Shown: piece after piece, positions 9,201 to 18,003 of the stretch
Numbering within the stretch: the first letter of the stretch is position 1
How the letters are laid out: each line of letters begins with the position of its first letter
Source of the DNA: GCA-2705995 sp965661625
Lineage (GTDB): Bacteria > Bacteroidota > Bacteroidia > Flavobacteriales_G > Salibacteraceae
Length of the DNA stretch: 51,786 nt
NCBI GenBank assembly: GCA_965661625.1
Contig: CBFIEM010000019.1
Coordinates: forward strand, 1-51,786
Direction: 5' to 3'
Made by a program: the position numbers and the translations under genes
The notes under the pieces: generated by a model
The model's input: the letters and a program-made list of their open reading frames with translations, nothing else
Database searches by the model: none
What the model was told of the DNA's origin: nothing

Positions 9201-10649
9201 CATATTCAGCCATATGATCCAGAGATATCTCAGGTTAACTTTAACATATGTGCAAGTGATACGATTCAGTTGAACTACACGGTAACAACAGGAGGTAACT
9301 TTGGAACAGGCCCATTTAATGTAACGTGGTCAGGCCCAGGGATTATAGATCCTGTAAATGGATTGTTTGATGCTACAGCAGTAGGAGCGGGTCAGCATAC
9401 AGTTACGGTAACGGTATCGGAGCCAAACAATACATGTGGCGGATCAGATAACTACACGTTAACGGTTTATCCATTACCAGATGCAGGCTTCTCAACACGT
9501 ACACGATGTGAGAATGTAACTACCAATGATCCAATATTGGCAAACACGCCAGCGATTGGAACATTTGATATCAATCCAATACCACCAACAACGGTAGTAT
9601 TTAACCCGAACAACGTGATACCAGCAAACATTGGAACTGGATCATGGTTGGTGACTTACACAATTGCAGCAGATGCGAATGGGTGTGCGAACACGTTTAC
9701 AGATACATTCCGTATAGCAGAGACGCCACCAACACCAACACCAGATAGCTTAAATTTCTGTACGGGATATGACCTATTGTTGTCGGTACAAGCACAAGAT
9801 GCAGATAGTGTAATTTGGTATAACAACGCTACGGTGGTACGTCCAGATGACTCAATTGCATCAGGAACACCATACAATGCGGGTGTTGCACCAAACCCAT
9901 TGGATTCATCAGTAACGGTATGGGTAACTGAGTCTCGATTTGGATGCGAGAGCGCACCTTATCGTTGGGATTTACCAATACGCCCTTCGCCAACGGCAGC
10001 ATTTGACTTGACATACACTGACAGTAATGGAATTGGACAGACTGTAGATAACATTGCATCACAGTTTAATCCATCACCAGTAGCGGGCGAGGCTCCATTT
10101 GGAGTACAGTTTGCGGCAACGAATCCAGGAGCGAATGATTTATTCTACTGGAATTTCTGGAACGGATGTGATCAAAATGCAAATGGATCATGTGGTTGTC
10201 CAGCAACATCAGAGCCTGAGTTTGATGCGAATGGCAACTTGATTGAGAGTACCAATCAGCCAGTATCAGGATTTGTATATCAGTGTTCAGGCGTTTACGA
10301 AGTGTTATTAATCCAGACCAATGAGTATGGCTGTAGTGATACAACGTATGGCTATGTAGATGTAACAGGAGAGGTAAATATTCCGAACGTGTTCACGCCA
10401 AACGGAGATGGTGTAAACGACATCTTCCAGATAATCTACACAGGCTTACGCGACTACCAAGTGACTATATTTAACCGTTGGGGCCGTGAGGTATACAGCT
10501 GGGGAGATGTAAATAGTGGCTGGGATGGTAAGATCAATGGAGAGCCAGCAGCAGATGGTGTTTACTTCTGGGTATTAGAAGGAAAGACTACTACTGATCA
10601 AGAGATCTCAGAGAAGGGTAATGTCACCCTGATTGGATCAGGCCAATAG
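6222..10649 (+). CDS. Giant secreted adhesin-like protein 2, T9SS type B sorting domain
   Basis: A 1475-aa protein with signal peptide (cleavage near QASHVAG). The N-terminal domain (about 25-270) carries HVAGGDLQYQC, FRDC and GMQQYIYEA. Ig/PKD-like domains follow, with the TWSVISGDPISIG segment shared word for word with paralogue 1. A jelly-roll-like insertion (WDGTSNLVVEVCF) sits at about 590-790, then more Ig-like repeats (GGTWTGPGI, GGTWSGVGV). A C-terminal domain from about 1386 (NIPNVFTPNGDGVND, then FNRWGREVY and GWDG) is the gliding_CTERM/CHU_C T9SS sorting domain. That domain directs export through the outer membrane and surface attachment. An adhesion, gliding or matrix role is inferred. 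From about 8813 onward the DNA is nearly identical to what remains of paralogue 1. Confidence 0.92.
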   Translation: MKRIIQFLTVAIGLFVFAQNAQASHVAGGDLQYQCIGQDSFLVTLNLFRDCSGIGAPTAVTLTFNSTCGQNFTQGLTLQNPGGTEVSQLCPTAINSSTCNGGSLPGMQQYIYEAIVVITPPCNTWTMSYSLNARNASVNVTNSSSLNFYVEATMNSVTDNCNNSPAFTSQPIPYVCANQAVNYNYGVTEPDGDSLVFSISSGFSGQNTPLPYNTPTYTATAPIPGISIDPANGQLTFTPGATLGNFIVVVRVDEYDPVTGLLLGTVYRDIQFVVQTCSNVIPELDAPGISNFTGTGLQIDSNSVEVCVGQSFSFDIVFSDADQADSVFLTSNISQVLPGATISIVDGNPAVLSVAWTAQPNVGSFLAFAVTAVDDACNVSGLLTVVFDITIVPSTYAGPDKTICQGTQSATLSATGGTIFTWSVISGDPISIGNNFSCNPCQNPVASPSVTTTYQVVSNLSGTCVNVDTVTVFVAPDFTLTLPPDTLICSIQDFQLYANTSQPQFTYTYNWSPSSTLTQNNISNPVANPVNPTTYNVTVSSAQGCVKTDDVTINLSPPFPANIQVGPTDINDTTLCLGESANLEVNLGKVIPFTCGPSQTTCSSANTDEYTSGSGQLTFGSGFSYPAPYGNSNRGARHQLLYTASELQGLGMSAGTITSIAFDVVTLTSVTQYQNYEVKIGCTSATTLATGWQQNLTQVVQPYTHTTTTGWNTHTFDTPYDWDGTSNLVVEVCFQNPTNSFGQNTRTAYNNVGAPMVRFYSANISNVCSGGNNNTSFNRPNLRFGICSSADPAAYTFQWTPNSNISNDTVQNPTVNPTVPTTYTVYVADTVGGCIDTIEQYINVVTQYDAGFFFEDPLCVNGILDTAAPVIAGGTWTGPGISDTALGIFDPALVGIGTWPVTYTILGNCANDSTINVEVIPLPDATITSPDEFCITGGPYQLTAATAGGTWSGVGVTDPVAGTYDPAVAGLGTHQLVYTLTQPCISRDTMMIKHIQPYDPEISQVNFNICASDTIQLNYTVTTGGNFGTGPFNVTWSGPGIIDPVNGLFDATAVGAGQHTVTVTVSEPNNTCGGSDNYTLTVYPLPDAGFSTRTRCENVTTNDPILANTPAIGTFDINPIPPTTVVFNPNNVIPANIGTGSWLVTYTIAADANGCANTFTDTFRIAETPPTPTPDSLNFCTGYDLLLSVQAQDADSVIWYNNATVVRPDDSIASGTPYNAGVAPNPLDSSVTVWVTESRFGCESAPYRWDLPIRPSPTAAFDLTYTDSNGIGQTVDNIASQFNPSPVAGEAPFGVQFAATNPGANDLFYWNFWNGCDQNANGSCGCPATSEPEFDANGNLIESTNQPVSGFVYQCSGVYEVLLIQTNEYGCSDTTYGYVDVTGEVNIPNVFTPNGDGVNDIFQIIYTGLRDYQVTIFNRWGREVYSWGDVNSGWDGKINGEPAADGVYFWVLEGKTTTDQEISEKGNVTLIGSGQ

Positions 10650-10676
10650 TCAGTAAAACGAACTTAATAATCCGAA

Positions 10677-10707
10677 GGGGAAGCAATTTGCTTCCCCTTT
10701 TTTTTTT
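10677..10707 (+). terminator. Intrinsic terminator of adhesin gene 2
   Basis: GGGGAAGC (10677-10684) pairs with GCTTCCCC (10690-10697), followed by ten T. It is a copy of the terminator at 6098-6127 and lies 27 bases after the stop codon. Confidence 0.93.
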
Positions 10708-10724
10708 CGCAACTACTTTAAGCC

Positions 10725-10732
10725 TAAATTTG
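10725..10732 (+). promoter_or_regulatory. Putative -7 element of adhesin gene 3
   Basis: TAAATTTG matches the Bacteroidota TAnnTTTG -7 consensus exactly. No TTG is found at the expected upstream distance, so support is partial. It would give a leader of about 105 bases containing the hairpin at 10792-10817. Confidence 0.4.
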
Positions 10733-10791
10733 TTAGTTCCCTCAAGCAACCATGGGGCTGGTGTGGCGTCATATGGTCACTTGGGGAAGAA

Positions 10792-10817
10792 CTGTGCGCT
10801 CTAAGCAATGCGCACAG
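10792..10817 (+). promoter_or_regulatory. Hairpin in the 5' leader of adhesin gene 3
   Basis: CTGTGCGC (10792-10799) pairs perfectly with GCGCACAG (10810-10817) around a 10-base loop, 28 bases before the start codon. It has no T tract, so it is not an intrinsic terminator. It could affect translation or mRNA stability, or bind a protein as a dyad. Confidence 0.4.
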
Positions 10818-10845
10818 GTCTCATAAATGAGATAAAAGATAGTTT

Positions 10846-13800
10846 ATGAAAAAGTTATTATTAGCAAGTTTATTGATGTTGGGAGGACTTCTGAGTTCTT
10901 TGAATATTCAAGCATCACACGTTTCGGGTGGTGATTTTGTCTTTGAATGTGTAGGTCAAGATTCGTTTTTGATTACACTGAACTTATTTCGCGATTGTGC
11001 AGGGATTGGAGCACCAGCAAGTGCTTCTGTAACTTTTACAAACAGCTGCGGAGGAACAGTCACACAAGTTCTGCAATTAGATAACATTGGAGGAACAGAG
11101 GTTTCTCAGCTTTGTGTAACCTCGCTTCAAAACAGCTCGTGTAATGGAGGGTTTCTGCCTGGGATGCAGATTTATACCTACTCTGCAATAGTTGCTTTTC
11201 CCCCTGCATGCGGAGGTGTTGTAAGTGCAACAGCCAATGGTGGAGCTGGAAACTACAGCTTTACATGGCCACAAAATAGAACGGGTAGTAGTCAGGACAA
11301 CCTCTGTGCTGGGAATTACATCGTAACCGTTGAAGATGCTAACGGTTGTGAGGTATTTGATACCATTTCATTAACCGATGCTTCGAACCTCACTTTAAGC
11401 GCTACAGTAGATTCTACAATTTCTTGCTTTAACATATGTGACGGTGGTATTTCTATTACTGCTGCAGGTGGAACTGCTCCATATTCATACCACTGGAGCA
11501 GCGGAGACTCTGGAACTACAGCAACAGGACTTTGTGCAGGTGAGTACGTGATTACAGTAATGGACGATAATGGGAATCAATATCGTCATGCGGTTACCCT
11601 TGCAAACCCATCCGCAGTAAACCCAGTCTTTAGCATTATTAATGAAGGTTGCGCAGGATCAAATGATGGATCAATCTACGCAGATGTGAATGGTGGTGTG
11701 CCACCTTATTCCTATGCATGGTCGGGCGGGTTAAGTGGCTCAAATCCGATTAATGTTACTCCAGGAACCTACACGTTAACAGTAACGGATGCAAATGGCT
11801 GTACCGGCTCGGGATCGGCAACAGTTGCTCCCGGAACTACGACGAACTTAAGCCTTACTACCACTACGTTTATTTCATGTAACAACCTGTGTATTGGTGA
11901 AATTACAGCTACCGTAGCAGGTGGTGTGGCACCATACTTTTACTCATGGTCTAATGGAGGAACAGGAAACATTCAAAATGCACTTTGTGCAGGTACTTAC
12001 ACGGTTACAGTAACCGATGCAAATGGCTGCTCAGACGTGCAATCCATGACCCTTACCCAACCAACTGCCATAATTTCTAACCCAACCATCACAAATACAC
12101 CATGCGGTGCAGCGTGTGCGGGTTCAATTGCTTTAAATCCAATTGGTGGAGCGGCGCCTTACTCATACGCTTGGGGCATAACTCCTTCGCCAGGAAACGT
12201 ATCTTCTGTTACGGGTCTTTGTCCAGGAGCTTTTACAGTAACGATAACAGATAACAATGGGTGCACATTGGAAGAGACCCATGTAATTTCAAATACTGGA
12301 GGAATAACCTCACTTGCATTTACGCCTACTCAACCAAGTTGTTCTGGAGGAATAAACGGGGCTCTAACAGTGACACCTTCAGGAGGTACTGCCCCGTACT
12401 CTTATACATGGAGCACTTCGGCAACTACAAATACTATCTCAAACCTTTCCGCAGGAGACTACACAGTTACTGTAACTGACGATGTTGGTTGTCAACGTGT
12501 ACAAGTTTACAGCCTCACTGACCCTGCTCCAGTCCAAATCAATCCAGTTATTACAGATGAATCGTGCTTTAACTCGTGTGATGGTTCCGTAGTAATAAGC
12601 CCATCAGGTGGTGCGGCGCCTTACACCATAACATGGAGTAATGCTGCTTCTGGAAATACCAATGCAAGTTTATGTGCTGGAATGTATTACGTAACCGTAG
12701 CAGACAACAATGGATGTTCAGTAAATGATTCTTTTTTAGTTGATCAACCTACAGCTATTGCAGCTTCGCTGAATTTAGTAGATCCAGTTAGCTGTAATGG
12801 TGTCTGTGATGCTTCGGCTGCGGTTTCTGTCTCTGGAGGAGCCGGAAATTATACATACGCATGGAGCACTGGAGCTATTGACACAATCGCTTATGCACTG
12901 TGTTCAGGTACACATTCTGTAACGGTAACGGATGGTAACGGATGTGCTGATACAGCATCAATTACAATTGCAAATCCAGCTTTAATGACAGCAACAGCCT
13001 CAAGTTCAACGGGGCCTGGCTGCTCAGGAACATGGACTTATAATTGGAGTACATGTTGCCGTAATACAGGGCAAATTTCAAATCTAACTTCAGGTAATAT
13101 TTATATCTCAGGAACACTGAATGCAGCATTGGAGGCAGATGAGTGTAACGATGGGCCAGCATTTGAAGATAATCCCACTGCTTACCCGCTTCAATACGTG
13201 TGCATCAACCAGCAAGTTCAGTACAATTTTGGGGTAACTAACCCAGGAAATGACTCGTTGGTATTTAGCCTTATCCCTGCGCCAACCACAGCCACTCAAA
13301 CGGCTAATTATGTTGCTCCTTACTCTGGTACTCAACCAATTGTTGGAATCACCCTTGATTCCCTTACAGGTCAAGTGTCATTTACACCAACTGCCCTAGG
13401 GAACTTTGTCGTTGTAGTACAGGTAGACGAATATGATCCTGTTTCAGGGTTGTTTCTAAGTACACAATACCGAGATATTCAATTCGTAGTTCAAAACTGT
13501 TCGAACAATGCACCTTATGGCAATGGAATAGATTCAATTACTACGAATGCAGGGTCTCCGATCCTCTTGGATTCAAACTCGGTTCAGATTTGTGAAGGTG
13601 ATGATTTTTGTATGGAGATTACATTTTATGATTCCAACCTCACTGATTCCAACTTTACGATAAACTCAAATGTTCGAGACATCCTTGTTGGACCTGGGGC
13701 GAATGATACAGCTACCATTACGTTGACTGTTGCCGATACGGTTACCTACAATATGGTTGATCACTTGCGCATAGTTGCAACAGTATGTTGGGAAGCACCT

Positions 13801-16800
13801 GCAAGTAGTGCAGGATTCTATTCCTTTACACTTACTGCTGATGATCAGGTTTGTCCAACCCCTGCGGTTTCCACTTATGGGTTTGATGTAACGGTCGTGG
13901 GTAGTACTACCGCTAGTGCTGATGATGTCATTTGTGGTGATCAACAAGCACAGCTAACCGTGTCCGGTGGAAACGAGTTTGGGTGGACTGTACTGTCAGG
14001 CGATCCGATGCAGATAGGGGTAAACTTTTCATGTGATTCATGTGATAACCCAATAGCTACGCCAACTATTACAACTACTTATTTGGTAACCAGTGATTTG
14101 GCAAGCACATGTAATAATACGGATACGGTAACGATAGAACGTGTTCCTGATTTTACTGCATTTGCAGGTCCAGATACAACCATTTGCGTTGTTGATAGTA
14201 TTCCATTGTTTGCGTTTGGAGATTCAGCATACAATTACTCTTACGACTGGAACTATGCGAGCACAATGAATTTTGATACACTTGCAAATCCACTTGCCGC
14301 TCCAACCACAACCACTACCTATTCGGTAACAGTATCCAGTGATCTTGGCTGTGAAAAAACGGCGTCGGCTACAGTTACCTTAACTCCGCCTTTCCCGTTT
14401 TTAAATCCAACAGCAGATGACACGTCATTGTGTGATGGAGATTCGGCGAATATCGAATTGATTCTAGGAAATACACCTCCAACAAGTTGTGGGCCATCTA
14501 CGCAAACATGTTTAGGTCAGGAAATTGAAGGTGTAATTGGAACGGGAACAGCATTCAACACAGCAACGCAATACCCAGCTCCTTTTGGAACTGACTTCCG
14601 CAGCTCGCGCCACCAAATTTTGTATTTGGCGAGTGAACTTCAAGCTCAAGGGTTTAGTGCTGGGTTAATAACAGGTCTTGCATTCGATGTGGCGAACTTT
14701 AATGGTGCTAATGGAAGCATGAACAACTTTGAAGTAAAAATCGGCTGTAGTTCATTGGGATCGATGCCCCTAACGTTTCAAACGGGTTTAACTTCAGTTT
14801 ACGGTCCATTGAATTACACGGCTATCTCCGGTTGGAACATGTTCAACTTTAATAACCCTTACGATTGGGATGGTACTTCTAACATTATTGTGGAAGTGTG
14901 TTTCACGAATCCAGGGTTCTTTGGGACTTCTAATGTAGGAACTCGTTTTACAAACACAGGTTTTAATTCCGTAACTTACAACCGGGCAACCTCCGGTGTT
15001 TGTACGAATCCGAATGCATTTACAGTTAGTGCGAATCGCCCTAACCTCAAATTAAAGTTTTGTGACCAACCAGATCCGAATGCTTACACGGTATTGTGGC
15101 AGCCAAATGCAACGCTTAGCGATTCGACTTCGTTAACTCCTGTTGCTACTCCTGAGCAGACAACAACATATACGGTGTTTGTGAATGATACTTTTGGTGT
15201 TTGTTCGGATACCGGAGACATAACTATTTACAAAGGGTTTGTTGATGCTGGTCCAGACACTACGATTTGTGCTGGTGATACAATCACAATGAGCGCAGTT
15301 TCGGATACGTTGGCAAATACCACATGTCCAGGAGGATCAATTACGTATTCTTGGGCACCTACAACAGGACTAAGTAATCCTAATATCCTTAATCCAACGG
15401 TCACTTCAAGTGTTACACGTGAGTACTTCCTTACGTATTCTACATCGTGTGGTTGTTCACTGGTAGATAGTGTTACTATTAATGTAGCACCAATGACTCC
15501 TCCAGCGGCACAGCTTACAGATCCAACATGTGGATTGTCTGATGGTGAAATTTATATTCCAAACCCAGGTGGGAATCACCCTTTGACGTACTCTATTGAT
15601 AGCGGTGCTACCTTTGTAACGGATAGTATATTTACGGGCCTTCCGTTAGGGTTCTATTACTTGCAGGTAATGGATAGCGCAGGATGTGTAACAGAAGTAG
15701 TTCCAGATACCCTTGTTAACCCAGGGGCACCAGTGATTGATAGTATCGTTACTGCAAACGTGAGCTGTTTCCAAGCACAGGATGGACTTATTGATATCTT
15801 CTCTAGTGGCGGAACTGCTCCGATCACTTACAGTATTGATAGCGTTACCTTCTTCCCTTTCTCGACTTTTAATGGTTTACCTGCGGGAGACTACGTTGTT
15901 GTCGTTGAAGATGATAGTTCATGTCAAACGCTACCAGTTGACATTAATATTACTTCGAATTCTCAAATCTTAATAGATTCTGTGTACTTCAGTAACCTCG
16001 ATTGTTTTGAAGACTACACTGGAGATATTCAGATTTTCGGTTCGGGTGGAACAGCGCCACTGACTTACTCAATAGATAGTGGTGCAACTTATCAAGCTAG
16101 CCCTGCATTTGACAGTCTATTAGCAGGTGATTATTTCTTGACAATTCGCGATGACAATGGATGTGAAATAACACCACAGTATCAGGTAATATCACAACCT
16201 GCTTCTTTCAACTTACTGCTTACAACTACAGACGATACTTGTTTTCAAGCATGCGGCGGACAAGCAGTTGCGCAGTTAACAGGCGGTGTAACTCCTTACA
16301 CGTATAACTGGAATGGATATGGAGGGAATGTTCCAACATCCAATAACTTGTGTGCAGGTAATAATTACTTGTTCTCTGCAACAGACTCAAATGGGTGTCA
16401 GGTTGATACGGGATATGCAATTATCGAACCTTCACAGCTTGTAATTGATTCGATTAATACCCGAGACCTAACGTGTAATGGGAGTGATGATGGTTTAGTT
16501 CGAATTTATGTTTCAGGCGGAACAGCGCCATATAGCTATAGCTTGGATGGTGGTTTAACGACCCAACCAACACGCGAGTTTAATAGCTTAAGCATTGGAA
16601 CATTCAATATTCTTGTTACGGATGCTAATGGATGTCAGGTTACTGGTCAAGTAGTAATAACTGAGCCAACATTGGTAGAGGTAACAGCTACCATTAGTCA
16701 AACTACCATTTGCGTTAGCAACTGTGTGAATATATCAGCTCCAGCAACAGGTGGTAATGGTGGCCCTTATAACTATTACTGGAACCAAGGGCTAGACTCT

Positions 16801-17952
16801 AATGAGGTACAAAATGTTTGTCCTAGCGAAAACACGACCTATTCTGTATATGCAGAAGATGTTATGGGATGTGCCTCAAATGTTGAGCTCATTACAGTGA
16901 ACTTACATGATTCACTTCGTGTAGATGCAGGTCCAGATATTGAAATCTGCCCTGAAGAAGAGGTAACACTTGGAGCTGCGGCTACTGGTGGTGATGGGAA
17001 TGGATTCCGATACAGCTGGAGTCCATTAGCTGCAGTGAGTGATCCATTTTCAGCGAATCCAACAACGCAACCAACAGCAACTACCACGTATGAAATTCGT
17101 GTTACGGATAACTGCGGATCACCTGCGGCGATAGACAGTGTAACTGTGATTGTGAATCCACTACCAACCGTTGATTTCTACGGAGAGGATACGCTAGCCG
17201 GTTGTGAGCCATTTGATGTGAATTTAATAAGTACATCATCTCCGCAACAGTTTGCACGTTGGACGATTGGTGACGATATTTCGGCATCTGGCTTCGTTGC
17301 TGATATTTCAGACTTACCAGACGGAGTTTACGATGTGAAACTCGAGGTTACTACACCAGCTGGCTGTAGGGATGTATTAACGAAACAGAACTACTTGACG
17401 GTTTACCCAATACCGGATGCTAATTTTGAAGCATCTCCTCAGCCAACCACTGTATTTGATACGCGTATCTCGTTCAACGATTTATCAACGGGTAATGTAG
17501 TAGATTGGACTTGGGATTTTGCAGGACTGAATGTTTCAAAAGACCGGAATCCGAACTATCAATTCCCAGCGGATACAGGAGAGTACGGAGTGAACTTAAA
17601 TGTTTCAACGGTGCGCGGATGTGAGCACGATACAACCATTATTGTACGAATTGGAGCTGAGTACAACTTATATATCCCGAATTCATTTACGCCAAATGGA
17701 GATGGGCTAAATGACGTGTTCTCACCAGTTGGACTGGGAGTAGATCCAGATGCCTATAGCATCTACATCTATAACCGTTGGGGTGAGTTGATTTACGAAG
17801 CGAAAACGCTGAATCGCGCTTGGGATGGTCGAATAATGAATAGTGATCAAATGGCAGCAATAGGAAGCTACGTGTGGAAAGTTGTGGCCAATGATTATAC
17901 GAATGACTCCGAACGCAACGAGTATACTGGTTACATTAATGTGATTAGGTAA
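10846..17952 (+). CDS. Giant SprB-repeat adhesin-like protein 3, T9SS type B sorting domain
   Basis: A 2368-aa secreted protein with signal peptide (MKKLLLASLLMLGG, cleavage near QASHVSG). The N-terminal domain is homologous to paralogues 1 and 2 but is split after Cys122 by eight SprB-type repeats of about 75 aa (residues 123-726; GGxAPYSYxW, LCAGxYxVTVTDxNGC). It resumes with GTWTYNWSTCCRN. Ig-like domains and the shared jelly-roll-like insertion (WDGTSNIIVEVCF) follow. A second SprB-type array of about six units (about 1556-2010; TYSIDSGATF variant) comes next, then a PKD-like domain. A CHU_C T9SS sorting domain starts at about 2275 (IPNSFTPNGDGLNDVF, YNRWGELIYEA). SprB repeats are known from the Flavobacterium gliding adhesin; a motility or attachment role here is inferred. 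Confidence 0.92.
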   Translation: MKKLLLASLLMLGGLLSSLNIQASHVSGGDFVFECVGQDSFLITLNLFRDCAGIGAPASASVTFTNSCGGTVTQVLQLDNIGGTEVSQLCVTSLQNSSCNGGFLPGMQIYTYSAIVAFPPACGGVVSATANGGAGNYSFTWPQNRTGSSQDNLCAGNYIVTVEDANGCEVFDTISLTDASNLTLSATVDSTISCFNICDGGISITAAGGTAPYSYHWSSGDSGTTATGLCAGEYVITVMDDNGNQYRHAVTLANPSAVNPVFSIINEGCAGSNDGSIYADVNGGVPPYSYAWSGGLSGSNPINVTPGTYTLTVTDANGCTGSGSATVAPGTTTNLSLTTTTFISCNNLCIGEITATVAGGVAPYFYSWSNGGTGNIQNALCAGTYTVTVTDANGCSDVQSMTLTQPTAIISNPTITNTPCGAACAGSIALNPIGGAAPYSYAWGITPSPGNVSSVTGLCPGAFTVTITDNNGCTLEETHVISNTGGITSLAFTPTQPSCSGGINGALTVTPSGGTAPYSYTWSTSATTNTISNLSAGDYTVTVTDDVGCQRVQVYSLTDPAPVQINPVITDESCFNSCDGSVVISPSGGAAPYTITWSNAASGNTNASLCAGMYYVTVADNNGCSVNDSFLVDQPTAIAASLNLVDPVSCNGVCDASAAVSVSGGAGNYTYAWSTGAIDTIAYALCSGTHSVTVTDGNGCADTASITIANPALMTATASSSTGPGCSGTWTYNWSTCCRNTGQISNLTSGNIYISGTLNAALEADECNDGPAFEDNPTAYPLQYVCINQQVQYNFGVTNPGNDSLVFSLIPAPTTATQTANYVAPYSGTQPIVGITLDSLTGQVSFTPTALGNFVVVVQVDEYDPVSGLFLSTQYRDIQFVVQNCSNNAPYGNGIDSITTNAGSPILLDSNSVQICEGDDFCMEITFYDSNLTDSNFTINSNVRDILVGPGANDTATITLTVADTVTYNMVDHLRIVATVCWEAPASSAGFYSFTLTADDQVCPTPAVSTYGFDVTVVGSTTASADDVICGDQQAQLTVSGGNEFGWTVLSGDPMQIGVNFSCDSCDNPIATPTITTTYLVTSDLASTCNNTDTVTIERVPDFTAFAGPDTTICVVDSIPLFAFGDSAYNYSYDWNYASTMNFDTLANPLAAPTTTTTYSVTVSSDLGCEKTASATVTLTPPFPFLNPTADDTSLCDGDSANIELILGNTPPTSCGPSTQTCLGQEIEGVIGTGTAFNTATQYPAPFGTDFRSSRHQILYLASELQAQGFSAGLITGLAFDVANFNGANGSMNNFEVKIGCSSLGSMPLTFQTGLTSVYGPLNYTAISGWNMFNFNNPYDWDGTSNIIVEVCFTNPGFFGTSNVGTRFTNTGFNSVTYNRATSGVCTNPNAFTVSANRPNLKLKFCDQPDPNAYTVLWQPNATLSDSTSLTPVATPEQTTTYTVFVNDTFGVCSDTGDITIYKGFVDAGPDTTICAGDTITMSAVSDTLANTTCPGGSITYSWAPTTGLSNPNILNPTVTSSVTREYFLTYSTSCGCSLVDSVTINVAPMTPPAAQLTDPTCGLSDGEIYIPNPGGNHPLTYSIDSGATFVTDSIFTGLPLGFYYLQVMDSAGCVTEVVPDTLVNPGAPVIDSIVTANVSCFQAQDGLIDIFSSGGTAPITYSIDSVTFFPFSTFNGLPAGDYVVVVEDDSSCQTLPVDINITSNSQILIDSVYFSNLDCFEDYTGDIQIFGSGGTAPLTYSIDSGATYQASPAFDSLLAGDYFLTIRDDNGCEITPQYQVISQPASFNLLLTTTDDTCFQACGGQAVAQLTGGVTPYTYNWNGYGGNVPTSNNLCAGNNYLFSATDSNGCQVDTGYAIIEPSQLVIDSINTRDLTCNGSDDGLVRIYVSGGTAPYSYSLDGGLTTQPTREFNSLSIGTFNILVTDANGCQVTGQVVITEPTLVEVTATISQTTICVSNCVNISAPATGGNGGPYNYYWNQGLDSNEVQNVCPSENTTYSVYAEDVMGCASNVELITVNLHDSLRVDAGPDIEICPEEEVTLGAAATGGDGNGFRYSWSPLAAVSDPFSANPTTQPTATTTYEIRVTDNCGSPAAIDSVTVIVNPLPTVDFYGEDTLAGCEPFDVNLISTSSPQQFARWTIGDDISASGFVADISDLPDGVYDVKLEVTTPAGCRDVLTKQNYLTVYPIPDANFEASPQPTTVFDTRISFNDLSTGNVVDWTWDFAGLNVSKDRNPNYQFPADTGEYGVNLNVSTVRGCEHDTTIIVRIGAEYNLYIPNSFTPNGDGLNDVFSPVGLGVDPDAYSIYIYNRWGELIYEAKTLNRAWDGRIMNSDQMAAIGSYVWKVVANDYTNDSERNEYTGYINVIR
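11212..13023 (+). repeat. SprB-type repeat array 1 (eight units, in-gene)
   Basis: Eight tandem coding repeats of about 225 bases (72-79 aa) lie in frame inside the third adhesin gene. Each unit has an APYSYxW-like core, (C)AGxYxVTVTDxNGC and a closing hydrophobic strand before a conserved Cys. The array begins just after Cys122 and ends at Cys726, so it is a whole number of units, circularly permuted relative to the conserved Cys. Units are diverged in DNA sequence, so the array is not a recent slippage product. Confidence 0.85.
15515..16880 (+). repeat. SprB-type repeat array 2 (about six units, in-gene)
   Basis: A second set of related coding repeats lies in the same gene. Most units carry the variant core TYSIDSG or YSYSLDGG instead of YSYxWS, and two (near 16260 and 16740) have the NYYW/YTYNW type. 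Boundaries are approximate. Confidence 0.7.
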
Positions 17953-17972
17953 GCGAGAAGTAATTAGTTGTT

Positions 17973-18003
17973 AAAAGCCCTTCTGAAAAGAAGGGCTTTT
18001 TTT
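17973..18003 (+). terminator. Intrinsic terminator of adhesin gene 3
   Basis: AAAAGCCCTTCT (17973-17984) pairs with AGAAGGGCTTTT (17989-18000) around a GAAA tetraloop, followed by further T. It ends where the convergent minus-strand gene ends, so the two A/T-flanked arms may serve both strands. Confidence 0.93.
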
